This document shows, piece by piece, positions 48,873 to 62,100 of a stretch of 64,000 nt of DNA. The stretch covers positions 18,321,537-18,385,536 of the forward strand of contig CP093829.1 of the NCBI GenBank assembly GCA_033063855.1, given 5' to 3'. The notes beneath the pieces were generated by a model that saw only the letters and a program-made list of their open reading frames with translations, had not been told where the DNA came from and did no database searches. The first letter of the stretch is position 1; every line of letters starts with the position of its first letter. Both the position numbers and the translations under genes were made by a program. This DNA is from Smittia aterrima (lineage: Eukaryota > Arthropoda > Insecta > Diptera > Chironomidae).

Positions 48873-50204
48873 ATGAAGCCGATTAACTCAACGCAAGTTT
48901 GTTTCAATGAAACTCCATCGGCCAAAGAATTTTTTGCCGGATTCCCTCCGAATCACGAGTTCGCTTTGCTCGCTCCAATATTTCTGTGCTTAATGACATT
49001 GACGCTATTTGTGGTAAACTTACGCGGAACAATAGAACGCGAAAACAAAAGTTCAAAGGGAAATGTGGCAGCTTTGTTAACAATTTATCCGGTAAGAGAG
49101 AATTTATACACATTTTTTTATAAACAAGTATTTATATATAGAAACTAAATCCATCAAAATTTTCATTAGATCGTCGCTTGCAGTTCACTTGTTTCTCTCC
49201 TCGTGCCGCGCACATTTTTCTTTTGTGACACGATCGCTCACATCTCTTTTGTCATCATTTCTTATCAGTTCTACAGGTGAGCTAAGTAGATCATTAAATT
49301 CGAACGTTCAACTTAAGTTGTTATGAAAACAATTTTAGATTATGCATTAACTACATCGAGGGAGAAAGTAAATTCATCGCCATATCGAAAGATGAAACAT
49401 TTTCGTTTCGTGCACCGCCGTGTTGCTGCTGTTTCGCGTGCTTCAAAAAGTCTGTGATAACAAAGTAAGATAATCACAATTCCACTCGAACCTTAACTTC
49501 TAGTTTTTTTCATTTTCAGACCGAAATTCAAGATTTTGCGATTCTTAGTGCTGCAAATGGCAATCGTTCATATTATTATCTTTCTGGCCTTGAACTTAAT
49601 TTCGATTGAAAATCCTGATACGCTTGACAACGTTATGGTATTCTTCGTACCATTCATCGCAGGCTCGATTATCTTAGGCGTTTGGGCTTTTCAAATCACA
49701 ATTCGAACGATTGTTCCTTACTACGTTAACTTGAATCTGCTTAAAAAGTTCCTTTGCTTTCAACTTGTTCTTATTTTCTGCAAACTTCAACCAATATTGT
49801 TAAATTTAATTTTAAAGCACATCATCGTTACTTGCGAAGGTCCATTCACTGTCGAAGTGCAGATTCGATGTAAGTACTCGAGACATGAAAACGTGACATT
49901 TATCAACAAAGTTTTCTTTATTTTCACAGCGATCACACAATTAGCGATTATGATGGAAATGTTTTTGTTGTCACTGTGGGCTCACAATCTATACAAAAGT
50001 TAACTAGATACTATCTCAGGAATAGTAGACTTTAAACTAGACGCACTTTATAAATATACGGATGAAGAAACAGCCAAACCAAAGAAGAAGAAAATTGCTT
50101 CTGACCTTGACAAGCGGATTGACTTGAAAAATACCTCCGATCACTCTAAGTTAAACAAAGCAACTGAACAAGTTGAAATATCTTTTACCAACTTAGTCCC
50201 TTGA
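48873..50204 (+). CDS. Organic solute transporter alpha-like protein (OSTA/TMEM184 fold)
   Basis: Exons 48873-49091, 49170-49276, 49339-49464, 49520-49869 and 49930-49998 are clear. The next codons give an in-frame TAA (50001-50003), or splice on to 50041-50204. The protein is a seven-helix Solute_trans_a family member: helices include FALLAPIFLCLMTLTLFVVNL, FVIISYQFYR, ILRFLVLQMAIVHIIIFL, FVPFIAGSIILGVWAF and AIMMEMFLLSLWAH. A Cys-rich loop APPCCCCFACF sits before helix 4, as in SLC51A. That family exports bile acids and steroids at basolateral membranes; the insect substrate is unknown. Ending at 50003 gives 291 residues. Using a 42-nt intron (49999-50040) adds a Lys-rich cytosolic tail (TAKPKKKKIASDLDKR) and gives 344 residues, near the vertebrate 340. 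The 60-nt intron 49870-49929 is also stop-free. The last junction is uncertain. Confidence 0.85.
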
Positions 50205-51721
50205 TAAGAAATGAAATCTTAGCTTTGTAGATTGAAGTTTAGCTGATTGCGAAATCGATCGGGTACTTCACTTTAAACGCACGATAATGACTTGCTACAT
50301 GCGCACAGCTTACTTGTGCTTCCTCACTGTCGCGCTAAACAAGTTAACTGAATGTTTTGAAGATAAAATGCAGCCAAGCACAGACGAAGAGAAGACGGCA
50401 AGAAGACTTGAAACCTGTTTAGCAGCTTCGCTAGTTTGGTGAGGTCATAGAAATTCCCGGCATGGTCAGACAAGTGATGTCATTTCAATTGCAAGCTTGA
50501 AACGTATTTTATATAAATTTTCTCCAAAACAAACAAATAAACGCAATGCAAATTAATTTCCTCGTATTACCTTATCTGCTCATGATTTGATATTTTTCAA
50601 GAATCTCAACTGCTCGACTCACTTTTCAATAAACTAACTGCACTGGAATGTCTTTAACAATTATAATTAATGCGAATATTTATTTTCTTTATCTTGTTTT
50701 GTTGTTTTGATCATTTGATCCGTGTAATCCATCAAATTGTTTGCCCCTTTCAGTTCGTGGCTGTTCTTGCGAGAAACGCTTATTTTTTCATTCTAACTTG
50801 CTCCTACGAAATCCAATTCATTCTCTGAAAAAAGTTAGCAAGTGTCAGAAGCACTCTACCAAATTAGCAATTTTCTGCATTTACAACTGCAAATAAAATT
50901 GTAAGTAAATTCATAAAGTGTTGAGTTTAAGTTAAAGAATAATTAATTCAAGAATTAAAAATTATCGCGCAAATAGTTTCGTGGATATTTAAATCCAAAG
51001 AAAAAAGCTTAACTCATTGAAAATGACGATATTTCAACAGATATCCGAAAGTATTAGATTACAAACGACCTTTGTAACAGTAATCATCAACTCCCTCATC
51101 GATTCTCCGTAACTTTCATTGATTTTCACAACCGCGAAAAAAATTGATTGCATCACCCGAATCAACTTCAACCCTTGGACAGGTCCTTGAGGCTTTCAAT
51201 AAATTATCATCTCGTTAGTGTCTCCGACAAGATATGAAGCCTTAGAAAAATATTTTGATGAGAAAATCTTCCATTGGCTTGTGATAATAGGCGAGGAAAA
51301 ATCATTACGTAATCATCATCATTGAGTTTTCCTCTCTGATAGTAAAAAGTGGAAAACTTTGATCGAAATATTTTCGTAAAATAACTTCGATCAATTTAAG
51401 ATGATTCATTTTATTAACTGCACATGGTCTAGAAACACAGCAACGCGCTTTTTCTCTCCAGAATCACGTGTTGAGTTCCATGCTTTTAATCATAAGTGTA
51501 TGAGTGAGCAAGTAATTCTGGTTGAAGGTCACCTGGGCTGCGAGACAGTTAGAAACGCGAAAGAGAAAGAAAAGAAAATCAAGAATTGCACTTCCCGTAT
51601 ACGTCATAGTCTTGTTTTCATTATCATGTGATTAGCTTGACGTCGTTGAAATATTTTAAGCTCATCAATCGTCACAACAAGGTTTTTCACGACAATTTCT
51701 TTTTTTATTTTTAGTTAAATA
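50205..51721. other. Spacer and cytochrome c 5' region
   Basis: About 1.5 kb. The right end contains an acceptor-like TTATTTTTAG at 51705-51714, seven bases before the cytochrome c ATG, so a 5' UTR intron is likely; its donor was not located. The frame at 51401-51631 is probably within that intron or promoter and has no domain. No repeat or RNA gene was recognised. Confidence 0.55.
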
Positions 51722-52048
51722 ATGGGAATCCCAGCTGGTGATGTTGAAAAAGGAAAGAAGCTCTTCGTCCAACGTTGCGCTCAGTGCCACACTGTCGAAG
51801 CCGGAGGCAAGCACAAGGTTGGTCCCAACCTGAGCGGTCTCTTCGGACGCAAGACTGGACAAGCTCCAGGATTCGGTTACACCGATGCCAACAAAGCTAA
51901 GGGTATCACTTGGGGAGAAGACACACTTTTCGAATATCTCGAAAACCCAAAGAAATACATCCCAGGCACCAAGATGGTCTTCGCTGGTCTGAAGAAACCA
52001 AATGAGCGTGCTGACCTTATCGCTTACCTTAAGTCAGCTACCAAGTAA
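51722..52048 (+). CDS. Cyt-c: Cytochrome c (somatic type)
   Basis: A single uninterrupted frame of 108 residues, the standard insect length. The c-type haem motif CAQCH is at residues 19-23, and the axial Met is Met85 in YIPGTKMVF. KVGPNLSGLFGRKTGQAPGF, GITWGEDTLFEYL and LIAYLKSATK are the conserved family blocks. The protein carries electrons between complexes III and IV in the intermembrane space and can trigger caspase activation. Codons are visibly enriched in C/G at third positions (GCC, AAG, GTC, CTC, ACC) compared with neighbouring genes, as expected for a highly expressed gene. Length and sequence resemble Cyt-c-p of flies; a second, testis-type gene is not in this window. Confidence 0.98.
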   Translation: MGIPAGDVEKGKKLFVQRCAQCHTVEAGGKHKVGPNLSGLFGRKTGQAPGFGYTDANKAKGITWGEDTLFEYLENPKKYIPGTKMVFAGLKKPNERADLIAYLKSATK

Positions 52049-53070
52049 ATCAACACATTTAGATCTTTGTGAAGAGAGTTCAGCATCTTTCCCCCGAGTT
52101 AATGACACAATACATTTGATTAACGCATTTTCTTTTATGTTTCCATCCCTGTAAATTGACAACCTCCCGAAATTACTAAATCTGAAATCATGAGGCAAAC
52201 TTAAACCCAAACCAACTTCTGTTTAATTTAGTTAGACGAAGCTCTCAGCTTCTCGTATTATCGTATCAGAGATGGATTTATTTTCTTTATAGTTTGCGTT
52301 CTATTGATTAGATTCGAATCTAATCAAATTATCTAATTTATTCTACAAGATAAAAGTTGTGTAACAGTTAAGCGCTGAACTAAATGATAATTTAGACAAA
52401 TGAATAAAATCAATTGGAAAACACGAAATTAAATGTAAAATGATGAAATAATTATTTTTCAGCCTGGAAAGTTCGTGACAAAACAAAAGCTTTTATGAGA
52501 TTTGACAATTTTGTATCCTTTTTATTTGTTTCGATTCTTCTCATGATTCTTACAATGAAGTCGTCAACTTTCTTTAAATATTGAATATTTTCTTTCTTGT
52601 TAGATTAGCAACTAATCGTTAGTTAAATTTTTTGTTTTGCGCGCGGATTATTTCAATAATTAAGGATATTTGATATCGAATGGTGAACGAAAAAGCGAAA
52701 GGTTGTTCAGGCAACGATCCTGCTTCATTTCTGTGTCCGAGGGTAGGTTATTATTATTCACTTGCATGTTTGTAGTTTCATAGAAAAATAGCACATTTAA
52801 ATAATTTGATTCTGCCATAAAATATTTTCTGATCGTTCAATAACTGTACATCTCGAGGTTTATTAAACGTTAGTTAAGATTTGCTTCTTGAGAAACGTGT
52901 TGAACTTTCATCAAGCGATTCAAATGCTCGAAGATTACATGTGATTTGTATGAGATAAGAAAACTAATGTTTCATAGCACGAGCTGCCTAAGAATTATTA
53001 AAATATTTGAGACAAAACAAGACAAAGGTAAGCATTTCTTATAACTTGGATAAGGAAACAATCAACGCAA
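52049..53070. other. Cytochrome c 3' UTR and convergent spacer
   Basis: About 1 kb between the convergent cytochrome c and REPS stop codons. AATAAA at 52403-52408 is a good candidate poly(A) signal for cytochrome c (3' UTR about 0.38 kb). No other gene or repeat is visible. Confidence 0.6.
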
Positions 53071-56000
53071 CTACTTTTGTTGACTCGGGTTAATATTGCC
53101 ACGAATCTCTTCTTTCTTTCGCTGAACAACCATAAGTTCATCGCTCAGATCTTTGCATAGACGCATCAGCAAAGAGTTTTGGTCTTTCAAATGTTTCAGC
53201 ACATCGTGAGCACTTTGGTCTGAAGCATTTCTGAATCTAACTTGACGTAAACTGTCGCTGATTGCCAGAACTTGCTGTTCATACTCTTGAACTTTTGCTT
53301 GATCTGATGAGATTGATGAGGATGGGCCAGGTGGCGATTGAGAACTTCGAGAAGGCTTTCTGTACACCTCAAAGGCGCTAGTACGTTGAGATGTGGATCC
53401 TAACAGTGTATTTGTGAGATTCGAGCGCGGCTGAGGCGCCGGCGGATTGGAATCCAAACGAATTGTTGTTACATATTCACCAGGTTTCTGCTAAAATTGA
53501 AAAGGGAATAGAAATAAAATGATTCCAAGAACTGAAAGAGACTTACAGTTTGCTCTGGAAATTGTGTAAAATCTGCGAATGACTCGTCGCTTCGGCGAGG
53601 TGGCTCATCAACTGAAGCCATTTTGAAGCTTTTATCGGAAATTCTTGGAGGAGGAAGCTCTGGCGGCTGAGCTGAGCCTTTTTTCTCCTGTGACGCATTG
53701 TTATTTGATAACTTTATGCGCTGCAGATCCAAGCTACTACTTCGTGTGTGACGATGTGGTCTGAAAACAGAAAATCATGTTTCAAAAGAACTCTTGAATT
53801 CAATATTTCTTCAAACCTTGGTGGCGGCAGTGGCGGAACTTCTTTCTTCACTATTGCACTTGTAGTGCTTCCTGTAATCGTCACTTGACTGGTATGATTT
53901 GTGTCGGGCGGCAAAGGAATCGCCCCAATATTTTTCGAAACCGATTTCTTTGGATGTGGTCGCTGAATCGCTCGTAGATCATTTGGAAGCGAATCTCGTT
54001 GATGTTGGACGTAAGAGGACTGTTTCTTAAATTGATGTTGCTTTGGACTCGAGTTCTCTCGATCCACGGTCATTCCAGCGGCTTTCATAACTCCGCTTTC
54101 ATAGACCAAGCTATCAGCTTTTCGGAATGTTCTCATCGCCTCTTCGTCAACAACTTCTGTACCAACAGGTGTTACTCGTAATGGCACTGGATGAATAACG
54201 TGCGAAGGATCGATAATATTTGTCGTCACGTTCACTGGCTTCGGTCCTGGACTCGACACGTTTGACGTTGGCGATTCCGTAAACTTTGTCCATTCTTTAT
54301 TCGCGTTTTGCGAGTCGTTCGTTGTACCATCAGTTGTAGTTTGGGATGGTGGCGAGTTTGAGCTCGAACGATTTGCCGAGTTCGATATCACATTTTTATT
54401 CGTCACAAGCACTTTGTTGCTATTTAGATTGAAGTTACTGCCGGCGTTTGAGTCGCCATCGCCCTCGCCTATCCTTTGATGTTGCGAGTAATGATTTTTT
54501 GGCAACGTCGATGATTTATTAATGATTGCATTGGACTTTCCACTCGAAGTCGAACGAATTTCGTCGTAAGTTGAAGAAACCATTCGCTGATAGTCGTTCT
54601 TGTTTACAACTGATGATCGTTGTGTTGAGAGCTCTTGATTATCATCGCTTTCGAGTTGAAGTAAATCAGCTTCAGGCAGAACTTCCTTCTGTGGCAATCC
54701 GAGACTCTTGTAAAGATATTGAGGCTGAAGACAAGTCGGCAATGCTGATGGAATCGGGATGTTGTTTCGTCGTAGCACAACCAAATGTAATGCGGATGTA
54801 AACTCGGCTAAGTCCAAGGCACCATCTCTTGTCACATCGCACAGCTGCCAGATGTGACGCAACTCTTCTACGGGAATACGAGATTTTTCAAAAAATACTC
54901 TTGCAACAACTCCAGACAGCAATCCCTTCACATCAGGTTGAACCGTTCTAAACTGTTTGAGGTAATATTCTTTCTGTTCTGTTGTGATTTGATATAAAGC
55001 ATCCAAATCAAGATCATCTTCATCTTCGTCGCTGCTATGTTTGTCAGAAGATTCCTCCTCAGTCCCAAGGAGCTGTCGTTGTTCTTCGCAAAGAAGTCCT
55101 TGCCAGCTCTGAGAATTCACAGCTGCCCAAGGTCTTTCTGCAACAGAATTGTGTGTGGAATTAGTTGGAGTTGGACTCTCGCTGGCTGTGCTCCACGTCT
55201 CAGGAGATCCGCTTCGTTTTGATTTGCTATGTTTATTGCCTGAAGCTATTCCGGCACCAGATCTTCGTCGACCCGAAGGTTCACGTTCGTTATCTGTTTG
55301 TTCCACCTCAGAATCTGTCGAGGGCAAATCAGAATTTACATTTCTATCGATGCTGAGGTGATGATGAGATTCCTTTGAAAGTTCAATAAGATCTGGACTA
55401 CGTAACATTGCAAGACCATTCTGAACTGATTTCATTGGTGCTTCAACGATCTGCGGTGGTGGCTCAAGCTCTAAGTTCCAGCTGAATTTTGGTAAAGGGA
55501 TTTGCAAGGTGGTTGAGGTAAGAATCTCTTCACGAAGCGGAATTGAAGCTTGATATGCACCAATGAGCTTTAAGCACGAGTAAAACTGCGTCCGGTTGAG
55601 ATAGATGACGTTTGGAAAGACTCCAGAAAGTTGATAAATCTGGGACGAAGAAGAAAACGTAATTTATGAGACAATGTGTTGTTTTTAATTAAGAAATTAA
55701 TCTAATTGGATCGGCCTAGCTAAAGGCTCCAGCGTTGCGTAGGACGCATCGAATAAGTTATGCAAAATTTATTCTGACGGTCACGTTTTAAGTGTCTCGA
55801 TTGATAATTTTGCATAAAAGATCCAGCAGAACCAGGAAAAAATATTTATTGACCTTCCCGAAAAAAAAATAATATCAATCGTCATGCATCGAATAGTTTT
55901 TACTTCCGTCATATTCATCTTGTTTGCTATTGAAATCAACGCAAATGCATTTAAAACTCTGCTTACCTGAGATAGAATTGAGTTATCGAGACTGGAACTT

Positions 56001-56113
56001 CGTAAAAATTCGAGTGCCTTTAAGTTTTGGATTTTCCCCGTCTTCTCCACATCGCACAACGTGAACAAATCATTGTAATAGCGACTCTCGGACTCCGTCA
56101 AGCTTATGTCCAT
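53071..56113 (-). CDS. Reps: REPS (RalBP1-associated EH-domain protein)
   Basis: Exons 55967-56113, 53817-55639, 53547-53760 and 53071-53490 encode 867 residues. EH domain 1 spans about residues 6-95 (YYNDLFTLCDVEKTGKI, split by the first intron). A Ser-rich, acidic linker follows. EH domain 2 at about 264-356 opens YQITTEQKEYYLKQFRTVQP, keeps the EF-hand-like loop DVTRDGALDLAEF (317-329) and ends LRRNNIPIPSALPTCLQP. Then come a long low-complexity region with Pro-rich peptides (PPLPPPR, PPELPPPR) and a C-terminal coiled coil (AKVQEYEQQVLAISDSLRQV) where vertebrate REPS1/2 bind RalBP1. The protein links Ral GTPase signalling to clathrin endocytosis via NPF-containing partners such as Epsin. 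Human REPS1 is about 796 residues, so length agrees. Confidence 0.93.
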
Positions 56114-56747
56114 TTTTTAATGAGAATGGATCTAGGAAAGCTCTCTATATGCGGTTTTAAATTGATAAACTTTATTTTACATCAGCTTCTGCACTTCACT
56201 ACAAAGCTTCGTGTCCACAAAGAAATGTTTTAAAATTTTATTTTGCGTTGCGAAAGAATAATTCTGACTCAGTAATTTAATCTCGAATCGACAAGCTTTG
56301 TTTCTTTTCTACGCTGTTTCGTAAATAAGGAGGTCGCTAGATAACTCGTCTAGTTAATTATGAAATGTTAATTTTGTCAACATTCTGAAACAAAATTAAT
56401 CAACTCTCAATACTTGAAAGGCTAAGTTGTTGCTTTTATTGGAATATCAACATCTAAAAACCGGTGGATCAACCAAGTTTAATACAAAACTGTTATTCAA
56501 CTGTTAAGTTGTCAATTAACACTGAGATAATTTCAATTTCTCCGAAGATTTCTCACAATTGTGGAAGGACCATGAAATTTATTTTAAAACTTTTGTTGAT
56601 TTCAAAACATACTAAAAATTTAAAGTATAAGTAAATGAATAGTTAAAGCAGACTATCGAAACATTCTCTACACCGCTATCGTTTTTCCTTTAACTGGAAC
56701 AGCGAGTTAGCGAACTTTGTCTGCAATTTTTCTTCAAAAAGTTAAGT
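56114..56747. other. Spacer between REPS and DNAJC7
   Basis: 634 bp containing the REPS promoter and 5' UTR next to its start, and the DNAJC7 3' UTR on the other side; both genes are on the minus strand. It is AT-rich, and no further feature is supported. Confidence 0.6.
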
Positions 56748-58429
56748 TTAACCGAAGTGGAAGCTAAAGTTGTTTCCACCGTTGAACCCACCACCGCCTT
56801 GATCGGAGCTGAAGCTGAAGAACTGTCGGAACATTTGATTCGGGTCTACAAGAAAATGTTTATTTAAATAAAGGAATTTCATTAAAAATTTTCAAATCTT
56901 ACCTGGCATGTCCATTTCCTCGAGATCTTGACCGTTGTCATATCGACTCTTCTTAACTGGATCTGAGAGCACTGTGTATGCTTCACCAACCTCCTTGAAC
57001 TTCTTTTCCTCTTCCTTCTTCTCTTCATCACTGGCATTGGCATGTCGATCGGGATGATGAACCAAAGCTGAAAAATTATTTCGTCAAATAAACTTTTCTC
57101 AAACTTTGAATTGAATGAACTGACCGCGTTTACGATAAGCCTTTTTGATCTCATCTTCGGTAGCTCCTTTCGTGACACCTAATATCTTATAATAATCTTT
57201 ACGTTTTGATTTCTTCAATTGCAATTTTGCGTCCTTCAATGCATTTTTAATTTCCATCGATTTGTCCATTTTGAGAGCCGTCTCATAGTCCTTGACTGCC
57301 TCTTCAAAGTTCTCCATGTCATATTGACAACGGGCACGTTTTAAAATCGCCTTCACATATTTTTCATTTATCTTCAGGGCATCTGAGCAGTCTGTGATTG
57401 CGTCGCGAAGATTTCCGAGCTAAAATATAAACGCGTCACTTTTTATCGACACCCAAATATTCATTGCGCAATTTCTTACCTTGGTGTTAACCAACGCACG
57501 ATTGTAGTACAATTTGCTGTTGATTTCTTTATTCAACGGGTCAATGGTCAACGCCTCACTGTAGATTGCTAGAGCCTCGCGGTATTTTCCTGTTTTGAAA
57601 CACTCGTTGCCCATTTCTTTTTTCTGCTTTAAACTTCTCGACTTGATACGCATCAATTTCGCCTTCTTATGATCTGGATCCAATGCCAACGTACGCTCAA
57701 AGTGCATGATTCCCTTCTCGAGATTATCACTGTAATACAAAGTTAGACCACGAACATAAATAGCGTCACAGTTTGTCGTATCGATCTTCATAATTCCAAT
57801 CGCCATGTCGTTTGCTTCTTCCATTCGTCCAAGGAGTGCAAGACATTCAGCTTTTAGAAGCTTGTAGCGTTGACATGCTTGAGCAATCTTCATGGCGGAG
57901 TCAATGTGAAAGAGACATGTGCGGTAATCCTGCTTCTCATAGCACTGATTAGCTTTTTCCTCGAAAGTTCGTAGTTGCTTAAGACTTTGAATTTCACCCT
58001 TCAATGCAATATTACGTGAATCGACTTCAAGGAATCTCTTGATAATTTGTTCGGTTTGTACGAGGTCGCCTAGTAACAGACAGCACTTAGCAACGCGTAA
58101 ATATCCTTTCTCGAATGTCGGATCAAGGGAAATGCTTTTTCTGGCATCATTCAATGCTTCCTTGTAGTTTGCCAACATCATTTGACAAGCAGCTCGATTA
58201 CCTAAGTACGCAGGATTCTCCGGACAGAGCGACACTGCGTCTGAGTAATATTTAAGAGCTGCATGGTAATTCTGAGCTTTGTACTCCGCGTTTCCAGTGT
58301 TTTTACGTTCTTCAGCGATACTGAAAAGAAATTAAATAATTGTTAGTCTAAGATTTGGATCTTTTCAGAATAAGAAATGAAGTTTTGATATGTCAGTCGT
58401 ATGAGATCAGCTTACGTATCAGTCTCCAT
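56748..58429 (-). CDS. Tpr2: DnaJ homologue subfamily C member 7 (TPR2 co-chaperone)
   Basis: Exons 58416-58429, 57480-58320, 57125-57419, 56903-57067 and 56748-56845 encode 470 residues (human DNAJC7 494). The first coding exon has only 14 nt (METD plus two bases). Tandem TPR motifs fill residues 5-350, for example NAEYKAQNYHAALKYYSDAV, GNRAACQMMLANYKEALNDA and GNECFKTGKYREALAIYSEA. A J domain starts at KDYYKILGV (about 359) and has HPD at 388-390 in VHHPDRHA, so Hsp70 ATPase stimulation should be intact. A Gly-rich tail (GGGGFNGGNNFSFHFG) ends the protein. It binds Hsp70 and Hsp90 through the TPRs and passes clients back from Hsp90 to Hsp70 in the cytosol. Confidence 0.96.
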
Positions 58430-59160
58430 CGTTTCAATCGATTATTGGCAGTCGCGAATTGACACAGAAATTCAAAGAAGCTCCAAAGAAAAATCTAGTT
58501 TCTTTCTAAACTCACACAAGCTCAAAATTTAGATGGTATGAGACAGAAGATGAGTTTGTAGCAAGACCCTTCGTTGAAGCTTAGTACCCCCTTCATATTT
58601 CAGCTATTTTCAGTTTTCTCAGTTTTTCACTAGATTTTCCGTTGTTTGAAGTATCAAATATTGTTATTCGTATTTATAAACATCAGCAGAAACGATTGAA
58701 ACAAAAGTGAAAGTGCAAGAATACGAATTAAAGTGACTTCTAACGATTTTTTGACATTTTCCAAACATGGAGAATTTTTAGAGCCGTGAGTTTCATTTTA
58801 TTGAATGTTTGATGGCAACGTCCGTGTAGAACTCCTGTGCATTATGCTCGTCATTATTTTGTTTCGTCGTAATCAATAGCTTTTTAAATTGAGCCTACAT
58901 AACCTCACTGGCGAAGCGAAATCATAAGAGAGGTTGAATTTCCAAATCATGAAATCCGCCGCCATGTTAAAAAAAAATATTTGATGGGCGCACACGAAGG
59001 AAACAGACAAAGACGAATGATAAGAAAATGTTCGCGACGCGCTAATTTTGCAGCATGTGTGCACTGATCGCTAGACTAATGTTACACAATTTTTTTTGCT
59101 TTTTCTTCAGATATGCTTGGGGATTAAGAAAGTCAACAAACGAAAGCAAATAACAAAATC
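58430..59160. other. Divergent DNAJC7/zinc-finger promoter region
   Basis: 731 bp between divergent start codons. It contains both promoters and 5' UTRs. An acceptor-like TTTTTCTTCAG ends at about 59111, 50 nt before the zinc-finger ATG, suggesting a 5' UTR intron. No other gene is seen. Confidence 0.55.
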
Positions 59161-62100
59161 ATGGATCATCATAATTTTATCCTGTGGCAACAGGACGAAG
59201 ACACAAATTATGATGAGATAATAGAGAACGATGAACTTGAGGATCTCAACGATATGATAGAAGAACAAGTCGAAGGGTATGAGGAGGTCAACATGTTAGA
59301 TGACAACTCAGAGACTGACGAAGGCTATTACATCGATGGCGAGATGATTTCTAATCCTCAAGAAAATCTCATCTATCTCGATGACAATTTAGTCAATGGA
59401 AGTTCTCAGATAGGAGTCGGGATGAGTCATTTAATAGAGCAACGAGTTCAAGAGGCGGAAAATAAAATTATTGGTGATCAAGATGACCAGCAATATTCGA
59501 CAACTGTCGAAGAAGTTATCACTCAAGATTGGCCACTTGAAGGAGAAGACATGGTTCAAGTTGCAATGGAACAAGTCGTTACATCCGATAACTTTCAAGA
59601 AGACGATATCGAAACTGTGCCACTTCATACCGATCAAGATGAGTACACAACATCTCGGCCATATCCTTGTGATTTCTGTAGTCGACGCTTCCGAAAGAAA
59701 GCAAATCTAATGAATCACATGATAGCCCATCAAAACGTTCGTCCACATATGTGCAATCTTTGTGGATCGAGATATGTTAGAAAATGTGATCTTATCAATC
59801 ACTTGAAAATTCACGCTTACAATATCGAAGACGAGTCGTCATTGACAGCAGGTTCAAGCACGGGAGGCAAAACGAAACCACCGAAGTTTGGCGAACTCGA
59901 TTATTTCAGTGAGTTGTGTAATAATCTGTGTTTACAACTTAGAACTAATTTTTAAATTTGTTTCAGACGATACATACGACGACATACCAGAAGAAGATGA
60001 TTTCGATTATAATCATTATTCAAAACCAACGACGTCATCTGCTCCAAGTCGAGCAGTCAAGGCTTCCGCTAAAAAGAAGCCAGCAAAGAAAACTCCAGCA
60101 CCAAAGTTTGAGAAGCTGGTCAAAGATAAAACGATGCCGAAAGATCTCAATATTACAATAAACGAGAGAGACGATGATGACGAGCCGTCGCATATGAATA
60201 AGTTCATAGAGAGATTCCCAATCACTGATCCTCGAAAGCCATTTGTTTGCCAGCATTGCGGAGTTGCTTTCACGAGAGAAAAGGCGCTTGAATCACATAC
60301 AAAGATTCATGCCAATCAAGAGCCAACATTTGATTGCGAAGTCTGTGGAGATTCGTTTTTTGACAATTCATCTTTGGAAGAGCATCTTGAGCTTCGTCAC
60401 GATTACTCAGCCAGAATAAGAAGAACTGGCGGGAAATCGACTTCAGGAAAAACCACTCCGCGATCAAAAGTAATGGAAACAATGGACTACGACGACAGCA
60501 ATTCTGAATATGAACCTGATAAGAACAATGAGGATGCAGATGATGACGACGATGAAGAAGATGCCGGAAACTTCTGCGATAAATGCCCGCTATCGTTTAA
60601 ATCCGCAGAAGCTTTGAAGCGCCACATTAAGACTCACATAAAATCGGAAATACTTTCTGACGATGATCCACCGATAGCAGCTGATGGAACTTCATTGGGT
60701 TGTAATGTTTGTGGAGAAAGCTTTAAGGAAGCTCTCGATGTTCTTGCGCACGCTGAAATTCACGCACGTTTCCAACCATTCAAGTGTCAGTTGTGTGGTG
60801 ACACTTTCTTTGAAGAGAATAAAATCAAGATTCACTTGATGGAGAATCATCAAGATGAACTCACAGAATCATCCTGTCGATTGTGTGGAAAGCAATGTCG
60901 CGATCAACGATCTCTCATCAAGCATTCGTGGGAGCATTCGCGAGAGAAGAATCATCCTTGCTCGAAGTGTGGTAAAACTTTCCATAACAAAGCGAGATTG
61001 AAGCGACACATCTCATCACATCGCAACAAAAGTGTAGTTTGTGAAGTTTGTCATGAAGAGTTTCCTGATGGCCGCCAGCTCATGAATCATCGACACTCGC
61101 ATACAAAAGCAAACCAGTTTCCATGTCATGAGTGTGGAAAGACTTTTGGATCGAGAAGTTCTCAACAGATTCATATTAGGTGAGTTGAAAATTATTATTC
61201 GCGCCAGATCTTGTTATTGACCTTTTAATTCGTTTATAGAATTCATACTGGAGAAAAACCGTATGGCTGTCGTTTCTGTTGGAAAGCCTTTGCTGATGGT
61301 GGGACCTTACGAAAGCATGAAAGAATCCACACTGGTGAGTTCATAAACTTTGTTGTCACTCGACAGAAATCTTAAATTTATATATTTTTTAGGTGAGAAA
61401 CCGTATTGCTGCCTTGTATGTCCTCGTGCCTTCAATCAACGAGTCGTTCTTCGAGAACACATTCGGTCACATCACTCAGCTCCTGACCCTGCTAATGGTA
61501 CAACACTTACGCCTTATTACTGCTCGCTTTGCGGCGATCTCTTCCCAGTATCGTTGGATCTCATTCACCACTTGATCGAACACAGCGATCGAAGTACAGC
61601 AGCAAAGCGTGTACAACCAACTGGACCTCGAAAGTACAAGAGAAGGCGTAAGCTCAACGGTGATAGTGACAACAGTGATTTTGTGACAGGTGAAACGAAT
61701 ACTCAGCGTGGTCAGAAGACGGTTAAACAAGAACCCGTAGCATTCATAACAAAGAGGAACGTTCTGGCACCAGCATTCCCAGTTCCTGAAGATGCCAGTG
61801 ATTTTAAGCTTCCCGATGAGATCTTTCAAGCAGTCGGAAAGCGAGTTCCAGTTATTGAAGAGAAGAAAGTTGTTTCGCGAGCTTCGACATCAAATACTCG
61901 ACCGAAAATGATATACACTCAAAAAACAAAGGTTGCTGATGGAAAACGAAAAACAAGGACAATGATACAAAAGCAAGTGGTTCAAGCCAAGCCGAAAACG
62001 CAAGCTACTCGAATAAGTCGACAGCAAAGGAAAGATCCCTTCGAACATGATGAGTCAAGTGAAACTTGGTCGAACGATGATCCCAACGAAGACACTTTAG

